Source of the DNA: Candidatus Nitrosopumilus sp.
GTDB lineage: Archaea; Thermoproteota; Nitrososphaeria; Nitrososphaerales; Nitrosopumilaceae
Length of the DNA: 7,604 nt
Assembly (NCBI GenBank): GCA_029864805.1
Contig: JAOTSS010000079.1
Location: 1 to 7,604, forward strand
Reading direction: 5' to 3'
Shown: piece by piece, positions 1 to 6,629 of the stretch
Layout of the letters: every line of letters starts with the position of its first letter
Position numbering within the stretch: the first letter of the stretch is position 1
Position numbers and translations under genes: made by a program
The notes under the pieces: model-generated
Told to the model about the DNA's origin: nothing
Databases searched by the model: none
What the model saw: the letters and a program-made list of their open reading frames with translations, nothing else

Positions 1-3000
1 CACTTTTCCTCTCATGAGATTGATGTTATTGAACAATGTTTACAAGGAAAATTACCTGCATTAAGCTCTTATCTAATCACTCAAAAAATAGGATTCATTA
101 AAGGACTTGGGGGGCATGATGCAAAAGGAAAAGCTGAGGTTCTTAGAATTGATAAAAATAGTTACTTCAGATTAGATTCTTTTGAAATTGGATATGAGCC
201 AAAACTAGGAGAAAATTACCAAATTCCTGAATTACATGTATATTTAACTCAGGATGATGTTTTGTCACCTGAAATTTATTTAGATAAACTAAAAACAAAA
301 CTGGGTAGTAAAAATTATCGATTACCTGATGTTGATTTGAATACATATGATACGGTATTGATAATAAATGAAATTACACAAGAGCCTTTTGCTAAAATTA
401 CTTTGAAAGATCCATTCTATGTCAATGATGTCATAAACAACATTGCAAATGATTTCAAAACTGTTCCATCTCCAAAAATTGAATCTAAGATAATTTATGA
501 ACGATATGGTTTCTTTGAAGGTATAGACAACTACAATGCCAAAGGAATTGCTGCTGTTGATTATGAAGAAGACGAAGGAGAATTAAAGATTGAAAATTTT
601 GAAATTTCGCAAGGTGATGATCTTAGAGTATATCTAGCAAAAAATGAAGATGTGGCGAAGAGTGGTTATTGGACATTTGATTCAAATGGCAATCTCTATG
701 TCAGCAGTGGTAACACTGACCAGATCCTGAGATATACTTCAGATGGGACATTTCAGGATATTTTTGTAAAAGCCAAAAGTGGTGGACTTGATGGTCCAAA
801 GGATCTTACATTTGGTCCTGACGGCAATCTCTATGTCAGCAGTGGTAACACTGACCAGATCCTGAGATATACTTCAGATGGGACATTTCAGGATATTTTT
901 GTAAACTCAAACAAGCTCAAAACTCCAACAGGAATCACATTTGGTCCTGACGGCAATCTCTATGTAATAAGCAGTAAAACCAATGAAATTATACAAAACA
1001 TCATAAGCAATGGTGAACTGTTAAAAACTAAGAAATTTGTAACTGATGATTCTCTTGCGTTGTATCAACCAAAACAACTGAAAATTTTTGATGGTAAGAT
1101 ATGCGTTAATAGCTACCTAACAGATGATATTCACTGTTATGAAGAAGAAACCGGTAAAAGTTTAGGCAAACTCAGAGTATCTTTTGATAGATCTCTTATC
1201 AGTAGAGAAAATTCTGTCGCTGGCCCTGATGGTGAACTATATGTTTCTGATGATCTTAGAAATGAAATTCTCAGATATGATGGAATTACTGGTCTTTTTT
1301 CAAATATTGTTGTAAAAACTGAACGTGATCAATTAAGTGGACCATCTTATCTTGCATTTGGCCCTGATGGTAATCTCTATGTCAGTAGTGATGACAAAAT
1401 TCTCCGATTTGATGGTGACCATGGAACATTCATTGATGTATTTATATCTCAAAATAAGGCAGGTTTAAGTAATTCCCAACAATTGTCTTTTGATAAAAAT
1501 TTTCTTTATGTTTCTAGCTATGATAATAATAGAATTTTACGTTATGATTCAAATGATGGTGATTTTGTAGATGAGTTTATTCCAAGCAGAGATCATGGAT
1601 TACAAGATCCTGTTGGAAATGTGTTAGATAAGAAAAGGGGTATTTTCTATGTAACAAGTACCAACACGAATAAAATATTGCAATATGATGCAGAAACTGG
1701 TCAATTTCTAAATGAAATAAAGTTACCTAGTATTCCACATGGCCTTGAATTGGGTGGTCATGCTTTGTACATAAGCATGTTTGATACAAATGAAGTTTTA
1801 TCATATAATTTGAATTCCAAACAATTTGCTTCATTGTTGACTGCGAAAGATGGGTTAGATGGGCCTGAAGGACTGGTTTTTGACGCTAAAAATAACACCC
1901 TTTATGTAAGTAGCAGTATGAATAGTAAAATAATTGGTTATGATCTAGAAAAGAATGTCGGTTATGAAATAATAGTTGCTGAGGGGAATGGAATATTACA
2001 AACACCTCAAGGACTGTCTTTGAAGGACAATGCATTGTTTATCTCAAACCATAACAATAACGAGATTCTTAGATATAATCTAGAAAACAAAATTCTAGAT
2101 GTTTTTATTCATGATACGGGGGATCTAATTCGGCCTGGAGGTATAGCATTTGGCCCATATTCTGATATCTATGTAATTAACAAAAATAATAATGGTGTGT
2201 ATCGATATGATATCCAAACGGGTAACTTACTAAGTAAATTTGCAGAATCTCCCTTTACAATCCAAGATTCAAATACTATTGGTTTGAGAAGCATTATTTT
2301 TACAAAAGATGGTAACTATCTATTTGCAAGTAACCCTGGTAATAATGAGATACTTGCATATGATATTAAAACTGGAAAATACCTTGATGATTTTTTTGAA
2401 AAAAATCATTCACTCAATTATCCTACCAATCTCACTTTAACTCCTGATGGCAAATATGTTTTGATCATTAATTATGGCGACAATACAATATCTCGTTTTA
2501 CCATTTCTGGGGAGTTTGATAAATTATTTCTAAATCCTGGAAGTGATGGTTTGACTGAACTTAGAGACATTAGATTTGGCCAAGATGGGAATTTGTATGT
2601 TATGGGTGGTGTCTATGGCGACATATTTCGATATGATGGAATCACTGGTGATTTTCTTGGAGTATATGACAATAATGGATATTATATTGGAAAAATGACT
2701 GAAAATACGCTTGACCACAATTATTTGCTAAATGAAATTGATACACGAAAATACGATACTGCAATAATATATGATCATTTTCTGGAACGGCCTTATGCCA
2801 AAATAAACTTAAATGATAAAAAAGATATTATCACTCCTTTGGATATTGGTTGGAATTCATTTGTATCAAATTTCAACGTGGTTCAAGAGCCAAAATTAAA
2901 ATCCCAAGAAATTATGAAAAAAACTGGATTTTTTATTGGTTTGGATGATATTACTGCATTTGGTCAAGTAATAACTAAGAGTATTGGATCGACATCATTA

Positions 3001-4572
3001 ATTACACTTGAAAATTTTTCATTAGATTATGATGAAAACCAATATGTTTCTACTAAATCCAAAAATATGTTTATGGCAGGACCAAATCTTATTGCATGTA
3101 TTGTTTCCTCTATGTTAGAACCAATATGTGATAACTCCAATAATTCCATTTATCTGGGGGAATTTCATTCAAATGCTGGAGATAATAGATATCTCTTAAA
3201 AGATATCGATCTTAACATTCATGATACAATTGTAATCTATGATAAAACAACTCAAAGTTCTTTTGCAACTATTCCTTTACGTGATTATGGTGTGTTGCGA
3301 GTATCTGGAGAGTCCTTTTTAGATTGGATTCAACACGATTTTGCCATAATTCCTTTATTGGCCATCACTTTGATCATCTTTCCTGTTTTTTTTGATTACA
3401 CACGTTCCATTTTTAAAATTTTATTTTTTGCAGTTTACTTTGTTATTAGTAAAGCTCGATCAAGTAAAAATCCAAATCATTTCTTGCCAATAATATTGGG
3501 CAAAAAAATATCTATTTTAATTCCTGCTCATAATGAAGAATCGGGTATAGAAGAGTCCATAAAATCTGCACTTGCTACAGATTATTCAAATAAAGAAATT
3601 ATTGTAATTGATGATGGTTCAAAAGATAACACATGGGCAATTGCTAATTCTTTTGCAAAAAAAGGACTAATCAAATTAATTCACCGTGATCCTGCTCAAA
3701 GTTCCAAGGCTGCAGCGTTGAATCATGGGATGAATTATGCCACAGGAGATTATGTATTGTGTATGGATGGTGACACGAAATTAGATAAAAATGCATTAAA
3801 AAACGCTGCTCAATATTTTGATGATGAAAACACTGTTGCCTTTTCTGGAAACGTCAAAATTCTTGCAGGTGATGGTGGAGTTAACAATCTCTTAACCAAA
3901 TTACAGACATATGAATATATGATTGCAATCGAGCTTGGTAGACGTTTTACTTCATTATTCAAAATATTGTTAGTAATTTCTGGTGCATTTGGAATATTTA
4001 GAAAAGATTTAATTAAAAATCTTCATACTTTTGATAAAGATACTCTTACTGAAGATTTTGATCTAACATTAAAATTCAGGAAAACTCGTGGTCGAATTCG
4101 TTTTATTCCTGATTCTATTGCATATACTTATTGTCCTCCAACTTGGTCTATGTGGATACGACAAAGAAACCGTTGGGCATATGGGCAATTTCAAACGTTA
4201 TCTAAGAACAGAGATCTTCTTCGTAAATTCACAATAAAAGATAGTGTATCTTTTATTGACATGTATGTACTGGATATAGTTTTAAGCCTATTGTTCCCCG
4301 TGGGTCTTGTAGTTCTTGGAATAATTGCTGTGATCTTACTTGTAGGTGACACACTACATGTTTTGGTTTATCCGCTAACATTTGTCATGTCGGTGTTCTT
4401 GATATTGGAGTTTGTCACTTTTTTGTTTGCTACCTTTTACTCTGGCAAACTTCACTATCTGAAATTATCTTATCTTGTACCTGTGATGACTTTCTTTTAT
4501 AGACCTTTTTTGAGAATGATTAATCTTCGAGCTTATCTTAGAGCCTTTTCTAACAAAGGTTCCGAATGGTAA
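1..4572 (+). CDS. DM13 / NHL beta-propeller / GT2 glycosyltransferase fusion, 5' end missing
   Basis: The frame is open from base 1 to a TAA at 4570-4572, giving 1523 residues in the window; the start lies to the left. Residues below count from the codon at base 1. Order: DM13-1 (about 31-135), first half of DM13-2 (170-220), about 15 NHL-like blades (226-889), second half of DM13-2 (890-937), DM13-3 (976-1093), a hydrophobic segment (about 1114-1132) and a weaker one (1137-1150), GT2 catalytic domain (about 1168-1410), then a C-terminal membrane block (about 1423-1505). The GT2 part has the processive-synthase signature: D1204-D1205, DGD 1256-1258, TED 1350-1352 and QRNRW 1388-1392 (QxxRW). 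The last 410 residues alone match the length of a PgaC/IcaA-like synthase. Family knowledge: such enzymes use cytosolic NDP-sugars and extrude a polysaccharide. Inference: the N-terminal part is extracellular. Donor and product cannot be told from sequence. A TTG at 262 could be taken as a start but lies inside DM13-1. Confidence 0.9.
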   Translation, partial: HFSSHEIDVIEQCLQGKLPALSSYLITQKIGFIKGLGGHDAKGKAEVLRIDKNSYFRLDSFEIGYEPKLGENYQIPELHVYLTQDDVLSPEIYLDKLKTKLGSKNYRLPDVDLNTYDTVLIINEITQEPFAKITLKDPFYVNDVINNIANDFKTVPSPKIESKIIYERYGFFEGIDNYNAKGIAAVDYEEDEGELKIENFEISQGDDLRVYLAKNEDVAKSGYWTFDSNGNLYVSSGNTDQILRYTSDGTFQDIFVKAKSGGLDGPKDLTFGPDGNLYVSSGNTDQILRYTSDGTFQDIFVNSNKLKTPTGITFGPDGNLYVISSKTNEIIQNIISNGELLKTKKFVTDDSLALYQPKQLKIFDGKICVNSYLTDDIHCYEEETGKSLGKLRVSFDRSLISRENSVAGPDGELYVSDDLRNEILRYDGITGLFSNIVVKTERDQLSGPSYLAFGPDGNLYVSSDDKILRFDGDHGTFIDVFISQNKAGLSNSQQLSFDKNFLYVSSYDNNRILRYDSNDGDFVDEFIPSRDHGLQDPVGNVLDKKRGIFYVTSTNTNKILQYDAETGQFLNEIKLPSIPHGLELGGHALYISMFDTNEVLSYNLNSKQFASLLTAKDGLDGPEGLVFDAKNNTLYVSSSMNSKIIGYDLEKNVGYEIIVAEGNGILQTPQGLSLKDNALFISNHNNNEILRYNLENKILDVFIHDTGDLIRPGGIAFGPYSDIYVINKNNNGVYRYDIQTGNLLSKFAESPFTIQDSNTIGLRSIIFTKDGNYLFASNPGNNEILAYDIKTGKYLDDFFEKNHSLNYPTNLTLTPDGKYVLIINYGDNTISRFTISGEFDKLFLNPGSDGLTELRDIRFGQDGNLYVMGGVYGDIFRYDGITGDFLGVYDNNGYYIGKMTENTLDHNYLLNEIDTRKYDTAIIYDHFLERPYAKINLNDKKDIITPLDIGWNSFVSNFNVVQEPKLKSQEIMKKTGFFIGLDDITAFGQVITKSIGSTSLITLENFSLDYDENQYVSTKSKNMFMAGPNLIACIVSSMLEPICDNSNNSIYLGEFHSNAGDNRYLLKDIDLNIHDTIVIYDKTTQSSFATIPLRDYGVLRVSGESFLDWIQHDFAIIPLLAITLIIFPVFFDYTRSIFKILFFAVYFVISKARSSKNPNHFLPIILGKKISILIPAHNEESGIEESIKSALATDYSNKEIIVIDDGSKDNTWAIANSFAKKGLIKLIHRDPAQSSKAAALNHGMNYATGDYVLCMDGDTKLDKNALKNAAQYFDDENTVAFSGNVKILAGDGGVNNLLTKLQTYEYMIAIELGRRFTSLFKILLVISGAFGIFRKDLIKNLHTFDKDTLTEDFDLTLKFRKTRGRIRFIPDSIAYTYCPPTWSMWIRQRNRWAYGQFQTLSKNRDLLRKFTIKDSVSFIDMYVLDIVLSLLFPVGLVVLGIIAVILLVGDTLHVLVYPLTFVMSVFLILEFVTFLFATFYSGKLHYLKLSYLVPVMTFFYRPFLRMINLRAYLRAFSNKGSEW
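91..405 (+). other. DM13 domain copy 1
   Basis: Residues 31-135 of the large protein. It has the DM13 pattern: a GFIKGL opening with a small polar turn and AKGKAEV, a strand ending LHVYL, then YLDKL, a short loop, NYRLP, DVDL, YDTVLI and PFAKITL. It aligns segment by segment with the two later copies, which is the main evidence. It lies largely upstream of the TTG at 262. The position where DM13 domains usually carry an invariant cysteine (after the TVVIW-type strand) is Asn here. Confidence 0.75.
508..660 (+). other. DM13 domain copy 2, N-terminal half
   Basis: Residues 170-220. GFFEGI, NAKGIAAV, LKIENFEIS and GDDLRVYLAKN are the classic first half of a DM13 domain. The sequence then runs straight into the first propeller blade. 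The expected second half (YxxG, YLL, DID, YDT) is absent here and appears about 670 residues later. Confidence 0.75.
688..770 (+). repeat. 83-base exact direct repeat, copy A
   Basis: This stretch inside blade 1 is identical base for base to 823-905, with a period of 135 bases (45 codons), so the reading frame is kept. Third-position bases are also unchanged, unlike between all other blades. This points to recent duplication or gene conversion of a propeller blade. Confidence 0.95.
823..905 (+). repeat. 83-base exact direct repeat, copy B
   Basis: Second copy of the 688-770 sequence, in blade 2. A further 29-base identity links 808-836 with 937-965 in blade 3 (offset 129 bases), so copies B and the next blade also share recently exchanged DNA. 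Confidence 0.95.
2668..2811 (+). other. DM13 domain copy 2, C-terminal half
   Basis: Residues 890-937: GYYIGKM, NYLLNEID, YDTAIIYD and PYAKINL. This matches, without large gaps, the second halves of DM13-1 (YLDKL, NYRLP, YDTVLIIN, PFAKITL) and DM13-3 (YLGEF, RYLLKDID, HDTIVIYD, FATIPL). It follows the last propeller blade directly and completes the half domain at 508-660. The usual cysteine position is Asp. Confidence 0.75.
2926..3279 (+). other. DM13 domain copy 3
   Basis: Residues 976-1093. GFFIGL, AFGQVIT, LITLENFSLD, GPNLIACIV, then a longer loop with a second cysteine (EPICDN), then YLGEF, NRYLLKDIDL, HDTIVIYD and FATIPL. It is uninterrupted apart from somewhat longer loops. The signature cysteine position is Asp. 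The two cysteines in the middle loop could form a disulfide if the domain is extracellular, but that is inference. Confidence 0.7.
3502..4317 (+). other. GT2 catalytic domain of processive-synthase type
   Basis: ISILIPAHNEE opens the Rossmann-like GT-A fold. IVIDDGSKDNT holds the nucleotide-binding Asp pair, DGD at 3766-3774 is the metal-binding DXD motif, TED at 4048-4056 is the acceptor/catalytic-base motif, and QRNRW at 4162-4176 is the QxxRW motif. All motifs expected of a cellulose/PNAG/hyaluronan-type synthase are intact, so the enzyme should be active. The nearest familiar group by layout is the PgaC/IcaA type; the sugar used is unknown. Confidence 0.85.
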
Positions 4573-4587
4573 TTCATCTTAAAACTT

Positions 4588-4606
4588 TGGTATAAAACTT
4601 ATTTTT
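4588..4606 (+). terminator. Possible T-rich terminator of the fusion gene
   Basis: Downstream of the stop at 4572 the plus strand reads into TTATTTTT (4599-4606), the kind of T-rich run at which archaeal RNA polymerase stops. It overlaps the 3' end of the convergent gene. No hairpin is evident. Confidence 0.3.
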
Positions 4607-5600
4607 GAATCTTAAATGTATTGCTCTTTTTCCAAGAGGCCAATGTTTCAATAAACATATTTCCACATTCAAAACAGATGAATTTTGACAATGGTTTAGA
4701 AAATCGCTCATTACAACTAGAGCAAGTATAGAATTCTAAAAATTCTCTATAATCCTTGCCCACCATGCCTATCTGTTTATTACATTTGGGACATGTATTG
4801 TAATTCCCTTCTTTTGGATAAACTTCTCCACAGTTATAATGCTCGATTAATCCTTGCTGTTTAAAGTTGATTCCTTTACATTGAGGACATTCTATGGTGT
4901 AACTGATATTTGTGGAATTACATTGATTACATGCTGCCTCTAAGATTTCTTTGTTTAACATAATTTTTTTATTTTCTATTGAATTTTTCATCATGCTTTC
5001 AATTTCAAGTTGTTCTACTTTGAAAATATCCTTGATCTTATTCATACTTATTTGATTATGTGAATTTATTAGCAATTCAAGATTTTTTATTATTTTTGTT
5101 TCTTGATTACCATTGTTTTTTTCAAGTATATTTGAAAGTGATCTTTTGACATCTTCCATGTTAAGGGGTTTGTAGATTATTGAAGATATTCCCATATCTA
5201 TTAATTTAGATATTCTGTGATCTGATTTTTCCTTTGTTGTTATAATTATTATCTCTGCACTGGGTTGAATTTTTAAAATCTCATTAACATGATCTTCAAT
5301 ATTTTTATCTGATTCATAGTCTATGATCATTGGAACACTTGTATCGTTATTTATGAACTCTGAGAAAATTTTTATGGCTTCATTCGTTTCTTTACACACG
5401 TAAATATTTTCAAACCCTAAACTTGCAAGAAATTTACGTATAGTAATTGCAATTGTATTGCTAGTCTCTGTCACAATTATGGTATTTTTTGAAACAGGTA
5501 AATTAGAAAAATATTCTATTTGTTTAAGATCTGCATTACTTCTTTCAACTGGCAATATCTCTGTTTTGTTATTGTTTTCTGACATTAAATCACTATGCAC
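4599..5600 (-). CDS. Receiver-domain protein with winged helix and zinc ribbons
   Basis: 333 residues, probably cytoplasmic. Residues 38-162 form a CheY-like receiver: D94 in MIIDYES fits the phosphoacceptor, T121/T122 the switch residue, and K144-P145 the conserved KP. The acidic pair at the end of strand 1 is reduced to T44-E45. Residues 168-220 look like a winged helix (IS..KIKDIF.V...EIESMM...I..KKIML). The C-terminus holds zinc-ligand pairs C224/C227 with C238/C241, H254/C257 with C270/C273, and C293/C296 with C309/C312. Receiver domains joined to such zinc-ribbon outputs are known from thaumarchaea (the TackOD1 output domain is the likely family; recalled, not searched). It lies about 50 bases downstream of the coiled-coil gene on the same strand and may be co-transcribed. 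The ATG at 5600 is preferred because a TATA-like box sits at the leaderless distance; an in-frame ATG at 5585 is the alternative. Confidence 0.8.
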   Translation of the reverse strand: MHSDLMSENNNKTEILPVERSNADLKQIEYFSNLPVSKNTIIVTETSNTIAITIRKFLASLGFENIYVCKETNEAIKIFSEFINNDTSVPMIIDYESDKNIEDHVNEILKIQPSAEIIIITTKEKSDHRISKLIDMGISSIIYKPLNMEDVKRSLSNILEKNNGNQETKIIKNLELLINSHNQISMNKIKDIFKVEQLEIESMMKNSIENKKIMLNKEILEAACNQCNSTNISYTIECPQCKGINFKQQGLIEHYNCGEVYPKEGNYNTCPKCNKQIGMVGKDYREFLEFYTCSSCNERFSKPLSKFICFECGNMFIETLASWKKSNTFKIQK

Positions 5601-5621
5601 ATCTTCTAAAATACCAATTTG

Positions 5622-5628
5622 ATAAACT
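5622..5628 (-). promoter_or_regulatory. Possible TATA box for the receiver gene
   Basis: On the minus strand this reads AGTTTAT and lies 22 to 28 bases before the ATG at 5600, the spacing expected for a leaderless archaeal transcript. The match is weak and the box lies in the 49-base gap after the coiled-coil gene, so read-through from that gene is equally possible. Confidence 0.3.
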
Positions 5629-5649
5629 ATTTGTTATTCCATGACTGTG

Positions 5650-6408
5650 TTACGTTGCCACTTTGATATAATTGACTTCATTTGGTTGTTGGTTTTGTTC
5701 ATTAGTATGATTTTGTTCTTCAGATATTACATTTGTGGCTATTGCTGATTTTAAAAGATCCTTTGCAGCGTCTGTTATTTCATTATGTGATCTTATTATG
5801 TGCTGTATGGTGTTTGAAACATTAGATGTGATTACTTCCACTTCTCTTGTTTCATTAAGTATTTTGTTCTCTAATTTACTGTAATCGATTTCAATCTCTT
5901 GTATCTTCGTGGATATTATATCTTCCATTCTTTTTGTTGCATTAAGATCACTTTGTGCCTTTTCTACGTTTGATGTTACTTTAACAAATAAGTTCATTAA
6001 TTCATTTTGAGATTGCTCAAGATACTTTTGTTCGATTCCTTGAGATGCCTCTTTAATTTTTTCCATTGCATGTTTTATTTTATTGGCCTCTGTCTCCAAG
6101 TCCAATGTTTTTTTGACTGATGATTCAACATGTTTTCTTGTATGTTCTAACTCTTGTTGTAATTTTTTCATCTTATCTTTTTTTTCAAATAAATTGATCT
6201 TATTTTCTTCTAATGATCTTTTTCTCTCATATGCTACACTTTGAGCATTTTCCATCGCTTCTGTTATTTCTTCCACTTCTCTTTTCATCTTATTTGATGC
6301 CTTTTGTGCATTTAACGATGAATTAATTTGATAAACCATACGTTCAGTTTGAATTTCTTTAAGCATGTCAGCTGAATTATGTGCATCTTCTTTCGAAATT
6401 GATGTCAT
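5650..6408 (-). CDS. Coiled-coil protein of unknown function
   Basis: 252 residues from the ATG at 6408. I do not recognise a family. It is almost wholly helical and highly charged: Glu, Lys, Gln and Asn dominate, there is no Cys or Trp, and the only proline lies in the tail. Long heptad-like stretches cover about residues 35-130 and 140-215, followed by a polar Gln/Asn-rich tail. There is no signal peptide or membrane segment, so it should be a cytoplasmic rod or scaffold. A longer reading from a TTG at 6429 adds seven residues. I prefer the ATG because a TATA-like AAATATA lies 23-29 bases upstream, which would place the transcript start at or next to the ATG and the TTG outside the message. 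It precedes the receiver gene on the same strand, so a signalling partnership is possible but not shown. Confidence 0.75.
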   Translation of the reverse strand: MTSISKEDAHNSADMLKEIQTERMVYQINSSLNAQKASNKMKREVEEITEAMENAQSVAYERKRSLEENKINLFEKKDKMKKLQQELEHTRKHVESSVKKTLDLETEANKIKHAMEKIKEASQGIEQKYLEQSQNELMNLFVKVTSNVEKAQSDLNATKRMEDIISTKIQEIEIDYSKLENKILNETREVEVITSNVSNTIQHIIRSHNEITDAAKDLLKSAIATNVISEEQNHTNEQNQQPNEVNYIKVAT

Positions 6409-6430
6409 AATTTTTACAACTAGTCTCAAC

Positions 6431-6437
6431 TATATTT
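6431..6437 (-). promoter_or_regulatory. TATA box of the coiled-coil gene
   Basis: On the minus strand this reads AAATATA, 23-29 bases before the ATG at 6408, preceded by a purine-rich stretch (AGAAGCAC) where TFB would bind. The spacing fits a leaderless transcript, and there is no Shine-Dalgarno sequence before the ATG. Confidence 0.5.
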
Positions 6438-6610
6438 GTGCTTCTAAAATACACGTTGATTATCCATAAAATATCAATACTAAAGATTACGGTATTATCA
6501 CATTTGACATTATACGTATTCTAAGAGATCATTTTTTTCTATTAAACCTAGCAAGATACTCTTGAAATTTGTAAAATATCACGATCTCATTCTACATTAG
6601 ACGGATAAAT
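6438..6610. other. Intergenic spacer with no gene seen
   Basis: A+T-rich spacer between the nucleotidyltransferase and the coiled-coil gene. I see no tRNA, no sizeable ORF and no compact hairpin. Its left end carries the promoter of the coiled-coil gene and its right end merges with the T-rich stretch after the nucleotidyltransferase. Confidence 0.5.
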
Positions 6611-6629
6611 TGTTAAAATGTTTAAAAAT
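6611..6629 (-). terminator. Possible T-rich terminator after the nucleotidyltransferase gene
   Basis: Immediately after the TAG stop the minus strand reads ATTTTTAAACATTTTAACA, with two short T runs typical of intrinsic archaeal termination without a hairpin. Confidence 0.35.

Larger units (their letters stand above)
676..2667 (+). repeat. Array of about 15 NHL-like beta-propeller repeats
   Basis: Residues 226-889 consist of units of roughly 40-50 residues. Each has a core like FGPDGNLYVSS, then a short polar turn, an EILRYD-like strand, TGxF and a hydrophobic strand, then a GLxGPxxLxF-type link to the next. I count about 15 units by eye; several (third, fourth, eighth, ninth) are degenerate. 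Such repeats form beta-propellers of the NHL / Vgb / SMP-30 kind, usually six to eight blades each, so two propellers are likely. The domain probably binds a ligand or a protein; no catalytic set is recognisable. The best conserved blades are the first two, whose DNA is partly identical. Confidence 0.85.

Noticed and set aside
262..264. TTG as the start of the large gene
   Set aside because: The frame is open upstream to the window edge and the upstream codons complete the DM13-1 domain; no ribosome site or promoter precedes the TTG.
688..965. Repeated DNA considered as a CRISPR-like or mobile repeat
   Set aside because: The repeats are in frame, separated by coding sequence of the same domain type, and correspond to propeller blades; there are no spacers of uniform length or terminal inverted repeats.
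2530..2718. A 62-codon minus-strand ORF inside the propeller region
   Set aside because: It lies wholly within the plus-strand fusion gene over well-conserved blades and DM13 sequence, and its product has no recognisable features; it is a shadow ORF.
6409..6429. Seven-residue extension of the coiled-coil protein from a TTG
   Set aside because: The TATA-like box ends only a base or two before this TTG, so a transcript would begin downstream of it; the ATG at 6408 fits better.
6520..6590. GAGATC and GATCTC as a hairpin or structured RNA in the spacer
   Set aside because: The arms are only six bases with a loop of about 50 bases in A+T-rich DNA; this is expected by chance.
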